This document shows, one piece after another, positions 15,518 through 23,846 of a stretch of 34,440 nt of DNA (positions are counted from its first letter, which is position 1; the number at the start of each line of letters is the position of its first letter). The notes below the pieces were generated by a model that saw only the letters and a program-made list of their open reading frames with translations, was not told the DNA's origin and made no database searches. The stretch spans positions 1-34,440 of the forward strand of contig DASXAQ010000021.1 in the NCBI GenBank assembly GCA_036406615.1, in the 5' to 3' direction. The stretch is from DASXAQ01 sp036406615 (GTDB lineage: Bacteria > Actinomycetota > UBA4738). The position numbers and the translations under genes were made by a program.

Positions 15518-16323
15518 AGCGGCACCTCCGGGAGGTCCATCAGGGGCTCGAGCCCCACGGTCAGCCCGGACTTGCCGGGGGCAGCCTTGATGGCCAGGAG
15601 CACCCCGGGCATGAACGACTCGCGCTGCATCGAGTCGTGCCGAATCGTGAGCGTCTGCCCCCGGCCGCCGAGCACGACCTCCTGGTGCGCGACCAGCCCG
15701 GGGAGCCGCACCGAATGGATGCGGATGCCCTCGGACTCGCCCCCGCGGACGCCGGGGATGGTTTCGCCCTCGGGGCCCTGCCAGGCCTCGAGCCGGGCCG
15801 CGGCCATCGCCCGCGCCGTCGCCATCGCGGTGCCCGAAGGGGCGTCGAGCTTGCCCTCGTGGTGGAGCTCGATGATCTCGGCAGCCGGGAAGAACTTCGC
15901 CGCCACGGCCGCGAACCGCTGCATGAGGACCGCGCCGATCGCGAAGTTCGGCGCGACGATCACGTTCGACTCGTTGCCCTCGCCGTCCAGCAGCTCTTCG
16001 ATCTCCAGCAGCTCGGCCTGGCCGATCCCGGTCGTGCCGACCACCAGGTGCACCGCATGGTCGATCGCCCACCGGACCGTCTCCATGACGGCCGTCGGGG
16101 TCGTGAAGTCCACGGCGACCTCGGTCTCCGCCTGCAGCAGGGTGTCGAGCTCGTCGGAGATGCGGACGTCGACCTCGCCCCGTCCGATGAACTTGCCGAG
16201 CGGCTCGCCCGCCAGGGACGGGCTGATCGCGGCGACCAGCACCAGGTCGGGGTCGTCGGCGACGGCGCGGCACACGAGTCGCCCCATTCGCCCCGCACAG
16301 CCGATGACGCCGACGCGAATCAC
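15514..16323 (-). CDS. dapB: 4-hydroxy-tetrahydrodipicolinate reductase
   Basis: 269 residues. It reduces the DapA product with NAD(P)H in the diaminopimelate/lysine pathway. The N-terminal Rossmann motif is GCAGRMG (8-14). GTTG (96-99) and APNFAIG (124-130) are followed by the catalytic and substrate-binding box ELHHEGKLDAPSGTA (152-166), including His154, His155 and Lys158. The C-terminus is GLEPLMDLPEVPL. The GTG at 16323 is preceded by GAGAGGGGGA. It lies 19 bases past the M16 protease, and its stop overlaps the PIG-L start. Confidence 0.95.
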   Translation of the reverse strand: MIRVGVIGCAGRMGRLVCRAVADDPDLVLVAAISPSLAGEPLGKFIGRGEVDVRISDELDTLLQAETEVAVDFTTPTAVMETVRWAIDHAVHLVVGTTGIGQAELLEIEELLDGEGNESNVIVAPNFAIGAVLMQRFAAVAAKFFPAAEIIELHHEGKLDAPSGTAMATARAMAAARLEAWQGPEGETIPGVRGGESEGIRIHSVRLPGLVAHQEVVLGGRGQTLTIRHDSMQRESFMPGVLLAIKAAPGKSGLTVGLEPLMDLPEVPL

Positions 16324-16342
16324 GGTCCCCCTCTCGGCGGCG

Positions 16343-17641
16343 CTAGGCCGCAGCTTCCCCGAACGCGCCCTTCTTGAACGGCCCCACCACGGTGAGCGCG
16401 ATCGGCCGGTCGAACACCTCGGCCGCCACGCGGCACGCGTCGTCGGTGGTCACCGCGTCGATCCGTTCGAGCAGCTCGTCCACCGACAGGATCTCGCCGT
16501 GGCCGATCTCGGACTTGCCGATGCGCGACATCCGACCCGACGTGTCCTCCAGGGAGAGCACCAGCGACCCCTTCATGTGCCCCTTGGCCCGCTCGAGCTC
16601 CTCGGCGGGGAGCCCATGCTCCGCGACGTCGTGCATCTCCTTGCGCATGATCGCCAGCACCTCCTTCGCCCGTGCCGGCGTCGTGCCCGCGTACGCGCAG
16701 AACATGCCCGTCTCGGCGAACGACGAATGGTAGCTGCCGACCGCGTACGCGAGCGCCCGCTTCTCGCGGATCTCCTGAAACAGGCGCGACGACATGCCGC
16801 CGCCGAGCGCCGTGTTCACGACGCCGAACGCGAACCGGTCATCGTCCTTGCGGGAGAAGCCGTTCGTCCCGAGGCAGACGTGAGCCTGCTCCGTCTTGCG
16901 CGTGTGCACCAGCGTCGCGCCGGACGGCGCCGGCACGTCGCCACCGTCGCGGACCTTCGGCCGGTCCGCCCCGGACACGGGGCGGCCGGTGTCCATGGCG
17001 TCCTCGACCAGGCGGCACACCTCGTCGTGGTCCAGGTTTCCCGCGGCCGCCACGACGAACCGCGCGGGAGTGTACCGGCGCTTGTAGAAGCGGCGCACCT
17101 GGTCGCGCGAGACGCCGCCCACGGTCTCACGGGTCCCGAGGACGGGTCGCCCGAGCGGATGTCCCCGCCACAGGGTCTCGGCGAACAGGTCGTGGATGAG
17201 ATCGCCGGGATCGTCGTCCCGCATGCTGATCTCCTCCAGGATCACGTGGCGCTCAGCCTCCACGTCGGCCGCGGCGATCAGCGAGTGCTGGATCATGTCG
17301 CCCATGTACTCGACCGCGAGCGGCAGGTCTCGGTCGAGCACGCGGCAGTAGTAGCACGTGTTCTCCTTCGCGCTGAACGCGTTCAGGTCGCCGCCGACCG
17401 CGTCGAACGCCTCGGCGATGTCACGGGCGGAGCGCGTCCGGGTGCCCTTGAACAGCAGGTGCTCGAGGAAGTGCGAGGACCCGGCGATCTCCGGCCGCTC
17501 GTCGCGCGAGCCCACGCCGACCCAGACCCCGAGCGCGACCGATCGCACGCCCGGCATCGACTCCGTGATGACCCGAAGGCCGGTCTGGTATTCGGTTCGC
17601 CGGACCTCGCCCGCCCCGCCAGCGCGACGCCGCGGGCTCAC
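16343..17641 (-). CDS. M16 family zinc peptidase (pitrilysin-like)
   Basis: 432 residues, the single-chain processing-peptidase-like type. The inverted zinc motif HFLEH (57-61) and the downstream EE of ILEEISMRDDDPGD supply metal ligands and catalytic glutamate. The C-terminal half carries the family's ALGGGMSSRLFQEIREKRAL. The role is probably degradation or processing of peptides in the cytoplasm. The GTG at 17641 shares GTGA with the pnp stop. The pnp-M16-dapB order is typical for actinobacteria. Confidence 0.92.
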   Translation of the reverse strand: MSPRRRAGGAGEVRRTEYQTGLRVITESMPGVRSVALGVWVGVGSRDERPEIAGSSHFLEHLLFKGTRTRSARDIAEAFDAVGGDLNAFSAKENTCYYCRVLDRDLPLAVEYMGDMIQHSLIAAADVEAERHVILEEISMRDDDPGDLIHDLFAETLWRGHPLGRPVLGTRETVGGVSRDQVRRFYKRRYTPARFVVAAAGNLDHDEVCRLVEDAMDTGRPVSGADRPKVRDGGDVPAPSGATLVHTRKTEQAHVCLGTNGFSRKDDDRFAFGVVNTALGGGMSSRLFQEIREKRALAYAVGSYHSSFAETGMFCAYAGTTPARAKEVLAIMRKEMHDVAEHGLPAEELERAKGHMKGSLVLSLEDTSGRMSRIGKSEIGHGEILSVDELLERIDAVTTDDACRVAAEVFDRPIALTVVGPFKKGAFGEAAA

Positions 17642-19962
17642 GGGTCGCGACGCTCCCGGTTCCCGTCGCCCTCGCGACGCGGCCGGCGGAAGCGATCGCC
17701 CTCACGACGGGGGCGACGGTCGCGATCGCCGTCACGGCGAGGGCGGTCCGGACGGTCGCCGCCGCCGTCGCCCTCCACGCGCGGCCAGCCGCCCTCGGGC
17801 GGGTCCCAGCCCTCCCCGACCGGCTTCAGGCTGACCTTCAGCCGGCCCATGCCGTCCTCTTCGATCTTGTCGACCTCGACGGAGAGCTTGTCGCCGACGT
17901 TGACGGCCTCCTCGACCGAGTTCAGCCGCTTGCCGCGCCCGAGCTTGGAGATGTGCACCATCCCATCGCGGGCGGGCAGGATGTTCACGAACGCGCCGAA
18001 CGTCGTCGTCTTCACCACGGTCCCGTCGTAGCGCTCGCCGACCTCCGGCATGTGCGGGTTGACGATCTGGTCGATCATCTCGATGGCCTTCTCCGCGCCC
18101 TCGCCCTCGCGCGAGCCGACGAACACGCGGCCATCGTCCTCGATATTGATGTCGGCGCCGGTCAGCGCCACGATCTCGTTGATCCGCTTGCCCTTCGGCC
18201 CGATCACCTCGCCGATCCGGTCGACCGGGATCTGGATCATCACGACGCGGGGAGCCTTGGCGGACAGCACGGAACGCGGTTCGGCGATCGTGCCGGCGAT
18301 CGAGTCCAGGATGTACAGCCGGGCCTCCTTCGCCTGCTTGAGCGCCCCGGCCAGCACCTCCTGCGGCAGCCCGGTCACCTTCATGTCGAGCTGGATCGCG
18401 GTCACGAACTCGCGCGTCCCCGCGACCTTGAAGTCCATGTCGCCGAGCGCGTCCTCGGCTCCAAGGATGTCCGTCAGCGTGACGAACTCGCCCTGGTCGG
18501 CGATCAGACCCATCGCGATGCCGGCCACCGGCGCCTTGATCGGCACGCCGGCATCCATCAACGACAGCGTCGAGGCGCACACGCTGGCCATCGACGTGGA
18601 GCCGTTGGACGACAGCACGTCCGATACCAGTCGAAGCGTGTACGGGAACTCCTCCTCGTCGGGGATCACCGGCAGGAGCGCTCGCTCGGCCAGCGCCCCG
18701 TGCCCGATCTCGCGTCGTCTCGGCGAGCCGATGCGGCCGGTCTCGCCGGTGGAGAACGGCGGGAAGTTGTAGTGGTGGATGTACCGCTTCGACTCCTCGG
18801 GGTCGAGCGTGTCGATCATCTGGGTCATGCGCAGCATCCCGAGCGTGGCCACGTTCAGGACCTGGGTCTCGCCGCGGTTGAACAGCCCGGAGCCGTGCGC
18901 GCGCGGGATCAGTCCCACCTCGCTCGACAGCTGGCGGATCTCGTCGACGCGGCGGCCGTCCAGGCGCACGCCCTCGCCGATCACGCGGCGGCGCATGACT
19001 CGCTTCTGCAGCTCCTTGAACGCGGGCGAGATCTCGCGCTCACGTTCCGCGAACGTCTCCTCGCCCCAGGACGACTTCAGCTCGGCCTTGAGCTCGTCCT
19101 TCAGCCCATCCAGGTTCGCGTCGCGCGTCGCCTTGTCCGGCACCAGCGCCGACGCGATGCGGGGGCCGGCGAACGCGTCGACCGCCGACCACGTCTCGTC
19201 CGAGAACGACGGCCGCGGCTCCCAGGCTGCGGGGGTCACGCCCGCCTCGGCGACGATGCTTCGCTGGAACTCGATGGTCTCGGCGATCGCGCGCTTGGCG
19301 ACCTCGAGGCCCTCGGCGACGACCTCCTCGGTCGGGGCCGTCCCATCGCCCTCTCCCAGGCGAACCCAGGTGCCCTCGGGCGCCTCGCCCTCGACCATCA
19401 GGATGTCGATCTGGCCGGCGTCGTTCATTCGCCCCGCCACCACGACGTCGAACGTGGCCAGGTCCAGGTCCTGGTATGTGGGGTTGACCTTCCACTGCCC
19501 CCCGATCAGGCCGACGCGCGCGCCGGCCACGGGTCCGTCGAACGGCAGCCCGGCCAGCGTCACGGCCAGGCCGGCCGCGTTGATGCCCGGAACGTCGTAG
19601 GGGTTGGCCAGGTCGGCCGACAGGACCGTGATGACGACCTGGACCTCGTCGCGGTACCCATCCTTGAACGTGGGTCGCAACGGGCGGTCGATCAGGCGCG
19701 CCGTCAGGATGGCGGTCTCGGACGGGCGACCCTCACGGCGGAAGAACCCGCCGGGGATCTTGCCGGCGGCGTACATACGCTCCTCGACGTCCACCGTCAG
19801 GGGGAAGAAGTCGATGCCCTCGCGGGGCGACGACGTGGTGCAGGTGGCCAGCACCTGGGTCTCGCCCAGGGTCACGACGCAGGCCCCGTGGGCCTGGGGC
19901 GCGAGCTTGCCGACCTCGACGGAAAGCTCCGTTCCGCCGATGGTCCGTGCGGACTTGATCAT
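17638..19962 (-). CDS. pnp: Polyribonucleotide nucleotidyltransferase
   Basis: 774 residues. Two RNase PH domains, a KH domain (IGEVIGPKGKRINEI) and an S1 domain (DGTVVKTTTFGAFVNILP) are followed by a low-complexity Arg/Asp/Gly tail of about 55 residues with repeated RRPRREGD units. The enzyme degrades RNA 3' to 5' using phosphate and can add tails. ATG at 19962 is chosen because GAGGAGG lies 8 bases upstream and the family N-terminus (IKSARTIGG) starts here; the frame is open further up, but that part is leader. The leader forms a stem that covers part of the Shine-Dalgarno, suggesting autoregulation. It overlaps the M16 gene by four bases. Confidence 0.96.
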   Translation of the reverse strand: MIKSARTIGGTELSVEVGKLAPQAHGACVVTLGETQVLATCTTSSPREGIDFFPLTVDVEERMYAAGKIPGGFFRREGRPSETAILTARLIDRPLRPTFKDGYRDEVQVVITVLSADLANPYDVPGINAAGLAVTLAGLPFDGPVAGARVGLIGGQWKVNPTYQDLDLATFDVVVAGRMNDAGQIDILMVEGEAPEGTWVRLGEGDGTAPTEEVVAEGLEVAKRAIAETIEFQRSIVAEAGVTPAAWEPRPSFSDETWSAVDAFAGPRIASALVPDKATRDANLDGLKDELKAELKSSWGEETFAEREREISPAFKELQKRVMRRRVIGEGVRLDGRRVDEIRQLSSEVGLIPRAHGSGLFNRGETQVLNVATLGMLRMTQMIDTLDPEESKRYIHHYNFPPFSTGETGRIGSPRRREIGHGALAERALLPVIPDEEEFPYTLRLVSDVLSSNGSTSMASVCASTLSLMDAGVPIKAPVAGIAMGLIADQGEFVTLTDILGAEDALGDMDFKVAGTREFVTAIQLDMKVTGLPQEVLAGALKQAKEARLYILDSIAGTIAEPRSVLSAKAPRVVMIQIPVDRIGEVIGPKGKRINEIVALTGADINIEDDGRVFVGSREGEGAEKAIEMIDQIVNPHMPEVGERYDGTVVKTTTFGAFVNILPARDGMVHISKLGRGKRLNSVEEAVNVGDKLSVEVDKIEEDGMGRLKVSLKPVGEGWDPPEGGWPRVEGDGGGDRPDRPRRDGDRDRRPRREGDRFRRPRREGDGNRERRDP

Positions 19963-19972
19963 GTGAAATCCT

Positions 19973-20025
19973 CCTCGAACGCGGCCGCGTTGTCGCGGCC
20001 GGAAACGCCTTCGTGTCGTTCGAGG
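19973..20025 (-). promoter_or_regulatory. Structured pnp leader that captures the Shine-Dalgarno
   Basis: On the minus strand CCTCGAACG (20025-20017) can pair perfectly with CGTTCGAGG (19981-19973), the second arm forming the first part of the GAGGAGG site. Inside lies a second perfect stem, GGCCGCG-ACAA-CGCGGCC (20000-19983). The nested structure ends about 10 bases before the ATG. Actinobacteria are known to have a conserved Actino-pnp leader motif and E. coli pnp is autoregulated through a leader hairpin; this may be an example, but I have not aligned it. The rest of the 20026-20183 gap shows only weaker hairpins. Confidence 0.5.
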
Positions 20026-20183
20026 GGCGGCGGGGGGCCAGTTCTCAGTGGTGGACCTCGGCTCGGCGCGTGCCCAGCTTTTCGTCGACCCGGAGCCCGC
20101 AACTGACAACCGACTCCCGGTTCCTCCGCTCCTCTTGTTGGTGGTGGCATCCCGCCCTCGGGACATCCCTCCTCTTATGTGAA

Positions 20184-20203
20184 GGGGCGGCCATCGCCGC
20201 CCC
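20184..20203 (-). terminator. rpsO terminator
   Basis: On the minus strand GGGGCGGC-GATG-GCCGCCCC forms an 8-bp GC stem followed by TTCACAT, 18 bases past the rpsO stop. It separates rpsO from pnp and probably allows partial read-through, as is usual for this gene pair. Confidence 0.6.
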
Positions 20204-20221
20204 GTTGGAATGGTCCGCGCG

Positions 20222-20491
20222 TCAGCGCCTGAGTCCCAGGCGCGCGATCAGCGCCCGGTATCGTTCGACGTCCTCGCGCCGAAGGTACTCCAGTAGCCGG
20301 CGGCGCCGGCCGACCATCTGCAGCAATCCCCGCCGCGACGCGTGGTCCTTGGCGTGGTCCTTCAAGTGCTCCGTCAGGGACTGGATGCGCGTCGTCAGGA
20401 TCGCGACCTGAACCTCGGGCGAGCCGGTATCGGTCTCCCCTCGGCGGTGCTCGGTGATGAGCGCGGATTTCTGCTGGGTGGTCAATGCCAT
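20222..20491 (-). CDS. rpsO: 30S ribosomal protein S15
   Basis: 89 residues, exactly the usual length. It carries the S15 pattern KSALITEHRRGETDTGSPEV, then QVAILTTRI, HLKDHAKDHASRRGLL and RRRRLLEYLRREDVERY, which bind 16S rRNA helices 20-22. ATG at 20491 fits the family start. There is no Shine-Dalgarno, and a TAGGCT -10 about 14 bases upstream gives a very short leader. It is upstream of pnp, the standard arrangement, and is divergent from the lipoprotein hydrolase. Confidence 0.97.
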   Translation of the reverse strand: MALTTQQKSALITEHRRGETDTGSPEVQVAILTTRIQSLTEHLKDHAKDHASRRGLLQMVGRRRRLLEYLRREDVERYRALIARLGLRR

Positions 20492-20501
20492 GAAAGTCGC
20501 A

Positions 20502-20515
20502 GGTAGCCTACCATA
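20502..20515. promoter_or_regulatory. Overlapping divergent -10 region of rpsO and the lipoprotein gene
   Basis: GGTAGCCTACC (20502-20512) is palindromic around one base and provides TAGCCT on the plus strand and TAGGCT on the minus strand. A second candidate for rpsO is TATGGT (20515-20510). The two promoters would share DNA and probably compete. Confidence 0.35.
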
Positions 20516-20555
20516 CGGCGATCTCCGGACCCGTCCCGACCCCAGAGGTGAGAGC

Positions 20556-22562
20556 CTGAATCGATCCATTCCGCGGGCGGTTCGCGGCATCGCTCGCGGT
20601 CCCATCGTCCCGGCGCTGCTGGTGGCGGTCGTGGCGGCATCGTGCACCTCGGCCGGCCCCCCGCCGAAGGCCGCCGCCAGTCCGGTCGCCTCGTCCAGCG
20701 TGCCCGCCGGCGCCGCGTCGCCGCTTCGCCGGGTCCCGTGCCGCGACTACCCGAGCGCGAAGTGCGGGTTCGTGACCGTGCCGCTCGACCGCTCCAACGC
20801 GGTTCCCGGCACCGTGCAGGTCTTCTTCGAGCTGTTCCCGCACACCGATGCGTCCCAGCCCGCTCTGGAGCCGATCGTGGCCGCCGAGGGCGGCCCCGGA
20901 TATCCCACGACCGGCAGCGCATCCTCCTACCTCGACCTGTTCCGTCCGCTCCGCCCGCGGCACGACCTCCTGCTGATGGACGACCGCGGCACGGGGCACT
21001 CGGACCTGATCGTGTGTCGTCGCCTCCAGTCCTACGTGGGGACGTTCGCGACGAACGCCGGCCTGTGCGCGCAGCAGCTCGGGGACCGGGCGCCGTTCTT
21101 CGATACCGCACAGACGGCCGACGACCTTGCCGACGTGCTGGCGACGCTGGGCATGACGAAGGTGGACCTGTACGGCGACTCGTACGGCACGTTCTTCGCG
21201 CAGACCTTTGCCGTCCGACACCCGTCGCTCCTGCGCTCCCTGGTCCTGGATTCCTCGTACCCCGTCGAGGGACTGGATCCCTGGTACCGCGACGGCATGC
21301 GCGCGCTCCGCAGCGCCTTCGAGGACACCTGCGCGCAGCAACCCTCGTGTCCGCAAGGTGGCGTCGACCCCATGACGGTGATCGGCGACATGGCCGCGCG
21401 GCTTCGCCAGGGCCCGATCGTGGGCACCGCCTACGACGCGGACGGGGTGCGCCACCACATCCGTCTGGACACCGGCTTCCTCGTCTGGATCCTCAACGAG
21501 GGCGCCACGAACCCCGACGTGTACCGCGAGGCGCTGCCGGCCATGCAGTCGGCGCTGGCCGGCAGGCCGGACGACGCACCGATCCTTCGCCTGGCCGCGG
21601 AGAACGACTTCGCCGGCGGCGCGGGCTCCCCGCGCGACTTCACGGAGGGCCTGTACGCGGCGGTGACGTGCCACGACTATCCGCACCCGTTCGACATGGG
21701 CGCGTCGTTCTCGCAGCGCGCCGTTCAGTACCAGAACTCGGTGGCGATGCTCGCGAAGGACGACCCGAGCGCGTTCGGGCCGTTCACCGTGCAGGAGTGG
21801 ACGACCGCACCGCTGGAGGAGTTCGACTACTGCCTCAACTGGCCGAACGCGCCGCACGCCGACCCACCGATGCCACCCGGCCACTCGTACCCGAAGGTCC
21901 CCACGCTGGTCATGGCGGGAGCCCTCGACTCCCTCACCTCGTCCGAGGGCGGACGCACGGTGGCGAAGCGGTTCCCCGACTCGACGTTCGTCGAGGTGGC
22001 GAACATGACGCACGTGACGGCGTTGTCCGACTACGGACACTGCGCGTCGGTGATCGTGGTTCGCTTCGTCCAGACGCTCTCCGCGGGCGACACCTCGTGC
22101 GCATCGGCCTATCCCCCGGTCCGGTCGCCCGCGGCCTTCCCGGTGCGGGCGGCCGACGTGGACGGCGCGAGCGGGTCGGGCACCGCGGGCCGGGCCGCGG
22201 CGATCGCCGCCGGGACGGTGGGCGACGTCATGGCCCGGTGGTGGAACAACTACGGCGGCGCCGGCGTCGGGCTGCGGGGCGGCACGTTCACGACCACCGG
22301 CCTCGTGCAGGTCGGCTGGCGCCTGCACGCGATCCGCTGGGTGAAGGACGTCCCGGTCTCGGGGTGGATCCACTGGAACCGTCGCACGGGCGCCGCGTCG
22401 TGCCGCGTGTCGCTGTCCGGCGGCGGCGTGCCGCCTTCGACGCTGACGATTCGCTGGAACGCCTGGCCCGCAGACGAGATGGCAACCGTGTCCGGGACCG
22501 TCGGCGGCCGGCACGTGGCGCTTCGGGTTGCCCCGCCGGTCTCGGGCAGCACCGCGGACTGA
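20556..22562 (+). CDS. Lipoprotein alpha/beta-hydrolase, tripeptidyl-aminopeptidase-like (S33), probable CTG start
   Basis: 668 residues from CTG 20556. That start gives an ideal lipoprotein signal: Arg-rich n-region, hydrophobic PIVPALLVAVV, then lipobox AAS-Cys30. AGAGGTGA lies 5 bases upstream. The only other in-frame starts (ATG 20490 and earlier) would lie opposite rpsO and upstream of the likely promoter. The hydrolase core has an oxyanion region EGGPGYP, nucleophile box GDSYG (Ser209), Asp458 in AGALDSLTS and His486 in NMTHVT, with the TAP-like C-terminal segment. Residues of about 505-668 form an extra beta-rich region. It probably cleaves short peptides or esters at the outer face of the membrane. 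Confidence 0.88.
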   Translation: MNRSIPRAVRGIARGPIVPALLVAVVAASCTSAGPPPKAAASPVASSSVPAGAASPLRRVPCRDYPSAKCGFVTVPLDRSNAVPGTVQVFFELFPHTDASQPALEPIVAAEGGPGYPTTGSASSYLDLFRPLRPRHDLLLMDDRGTGHSDLIVCRRLQSYVGTFATNAGLCAQQLGDRAPFFDTAQTADDLADVLATLGMTKVDLYGDSYGTFFAQTFAVRHPSLLRSLVLDSSYPVEGLDPWYRDGMRALRSAFEDTCAQQPSCPQGGVDPMTVIGDMAARLRQGPIVGTAYDADGVRHHIRLDTGFLVWILNEGATNPDVYREALPAMQSALAGRPDDAPILRLAAENDFAGGAGSPRDFTEGLYAAVTCHDYPHPFDMGASFSQRAVQYQNSVAMLAKDDPSAFGPFTVQEWTTAPLEEFDYCLNWPNAPHADPPMPPGHSYPKVPTLVMAGALDSLTSSEGGRTVAKRFPDSTFVEVANMTHVTALSDYGHCASVIVVRFVQTLSAGDTSCASAYPPVRSPAAFPVRAADVDGASGSGTAGRAAAIAAGTVGDVMARWWNNYGGAGVGLRGGTFTTTGLVQVGWRLHAIRWVKDVPVSGWIHWNRRTGAASCRVSLSGGGVPPSTLTIRWNAWPADEMATVSGTVGGRHVALRVAPPVSGSTAD

Positions 22563-22571
22563 GGCGCGCCG

Positions 22572-23801
22572 TCAAGCCGGCGGCAGGATCTCGCCGGAGC
22601 GCGTGATGCGGGCGGCCGCCGACCCGAAGTCCGCGCGCGACAGCGACCGCACCATCGGGATCGCCGCGCCGAGCGCGTCGCGCACGGGCTGGCCCACGTC
22701 GGTGAGCCGGACCGGCACGATCTTCCCGGCGACGAAGGCGCCGTCGCCGCTCAGCCGGACGCGAAGCACCGCGCTGACGGCCAGGGCGCCGGACGTCGAG
22801 AAGTTGTGGTACCCGGCGAAGTCGCCCAGGCTGTACGCGACCAGGTGCCCGCGATAGAACTCCATGCCGCGCAGCACGTGCGGGCCGCTGGCGATCACCA
22901 GGTCGGCTCCCGCCGCGATGGCCATGTGCGCGAACGCCCGTGGATTGCCGCGGTCCTCTCCCACGTAGAACTCCTCGGCGCCCGTGATGTGCTGCGCGTC
23001 CGAGCCCTCCGCGCCCGCGTGCATGTACACGACCACGATGTCGGCCTCCGCCCGGGCCTGCCGGATCAGGGTCCGCGCCGAGGAGAGGTCGAGCAGCGAG
23101 GCGGTGTTCGCGTACGGCGCGAACCCGACGAACGCCACCCGGATCTTGCCGGCCCGCTGGATCGTGATCTGTTCGGGCAGCCCGGTGTGCGCGATGCCGG
23201 CGCCGTGCAGCGCCGCCAGCGTGTCGAGCAGGCCCGGCGTCCCGAAGTCGAACGAATGGTTGTTCGCGTTGTTCATGATCGTGAACCCACCGCGCGCGAG
23301 GTCGCCCGCGTAGGACGGCGGCACGCGAAACGCGAAGCACGTGGGCGGCGGAGGTGGTGAAGTCTTCGAGGGTCCCGCCCCCGTCGATGTCGGGCTCGGC
23401 GTCGGGCGCGCGCACTTCGATGTCCCGTCGTCGGTCAGCGTCCCCTCCAGGTTGCCGAACACGATCGGCGCGCGCAGCGCGGAACGAACGGCCGAGAAGT
23501 ACGTCTGCGGGAACGGCGGGAGCTGGGGCGTGTTGCCGAGCATGGTGTCCCCGACGGCGGCGATCGTGACGGCCCCGGCGGCCGATGGCGACGGCGTGGG
23601 GGACGCCGCGCCGGTCGCCGGCGGACGTGTCGCGGGCGGCGCCGAGACCGTCAGCCCGCGATCGCCCGCCAGGAGCCCGCGGCCGGCGAACGCACCCGCG
23701 CCCACCACCGCCGCCACCGTGACCGCGAGCGCGACGGCGGGTCCGAGCCGGCGTCGCGGCGCGTGCGGAGCCCGGTGCCGTGCTCGGTATTCGGCGTCCA
23801 T
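22572..23801 (-). CDS. CapA family (poly-gamma-glutamate capsule-type) phosphoesterase-like protein
   Basis: 409 residues. A short basic N-terminus and one hydrophobic segment (about 20-46) anchor or export it. A Pro/Ser/Thr-rich linker leads to the calcineurin-like PGA_cap domain: AAVGDTMLG, NLEGTL, NNANNHSFDFG, YMHAGAE, GPHVLRGME and YSLGDF. An unusual Pro/Ser/Thr insertion (about 132-154) follows the NLEGT motif. Family members act in capsule or exopolymer handling outside the cell, but the reaction is poorly defined and no capB/capC lies nearby. ATG at 23801 is preceded by GGGACGCGGG. It lies 45 bases past ribF and converges with the lipoprotein gene. Confidence 0.88.
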   Translation of the reverse strand: MDAEYRARHRAPHAPRRRLGPAVALAVTVAAVVGAGAFAGRGLLAGDRGLTVSAPPATRPPATGAASPTPSPSAAGAVTIAAVGDTMLGNTPQLPPFPQTYFSAVRSALRAPIVFGNLEGTLTDDGTSKCARPTPSPTSTGAGPSKTSPPPPPTCFAFRVPPSYAGDLARGGFTIMNNANNHSFDFGTPGLLDTLAALHGAGIAHTGLPEQITIQRAGKIRVAFVGFAPYANTASLLDLSSARTLIRQARAEADIVVVYMHAGAEGSDAQHITGAEEFYVGEDRGNPRAFAHMAIAAGADLVIASGPHVLRGMEFYRGHLVAYSLGDFAGYHNFSTSGALAVSAVLRVRLSGDGAFVAGKIVPVRLTDVGQPVRDALGAAIPMVRSLSRADFGSAAARITRSGEILPPA

Positions 23802-23846
23802 GCCCGCGTCCCGGGATCGCGTTGCGGCCCAGCGCTCGTGGGCCAG

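Noticed and set aside
19963..20166. In-frame N-terminal extension of pnp from ATG 20166
   Set aside because: The Shine-Dalgarno there is only one base from the ATG, the extension is low-complexity, and family homology plus a good Shine-Dalgarno place the start at 19962.
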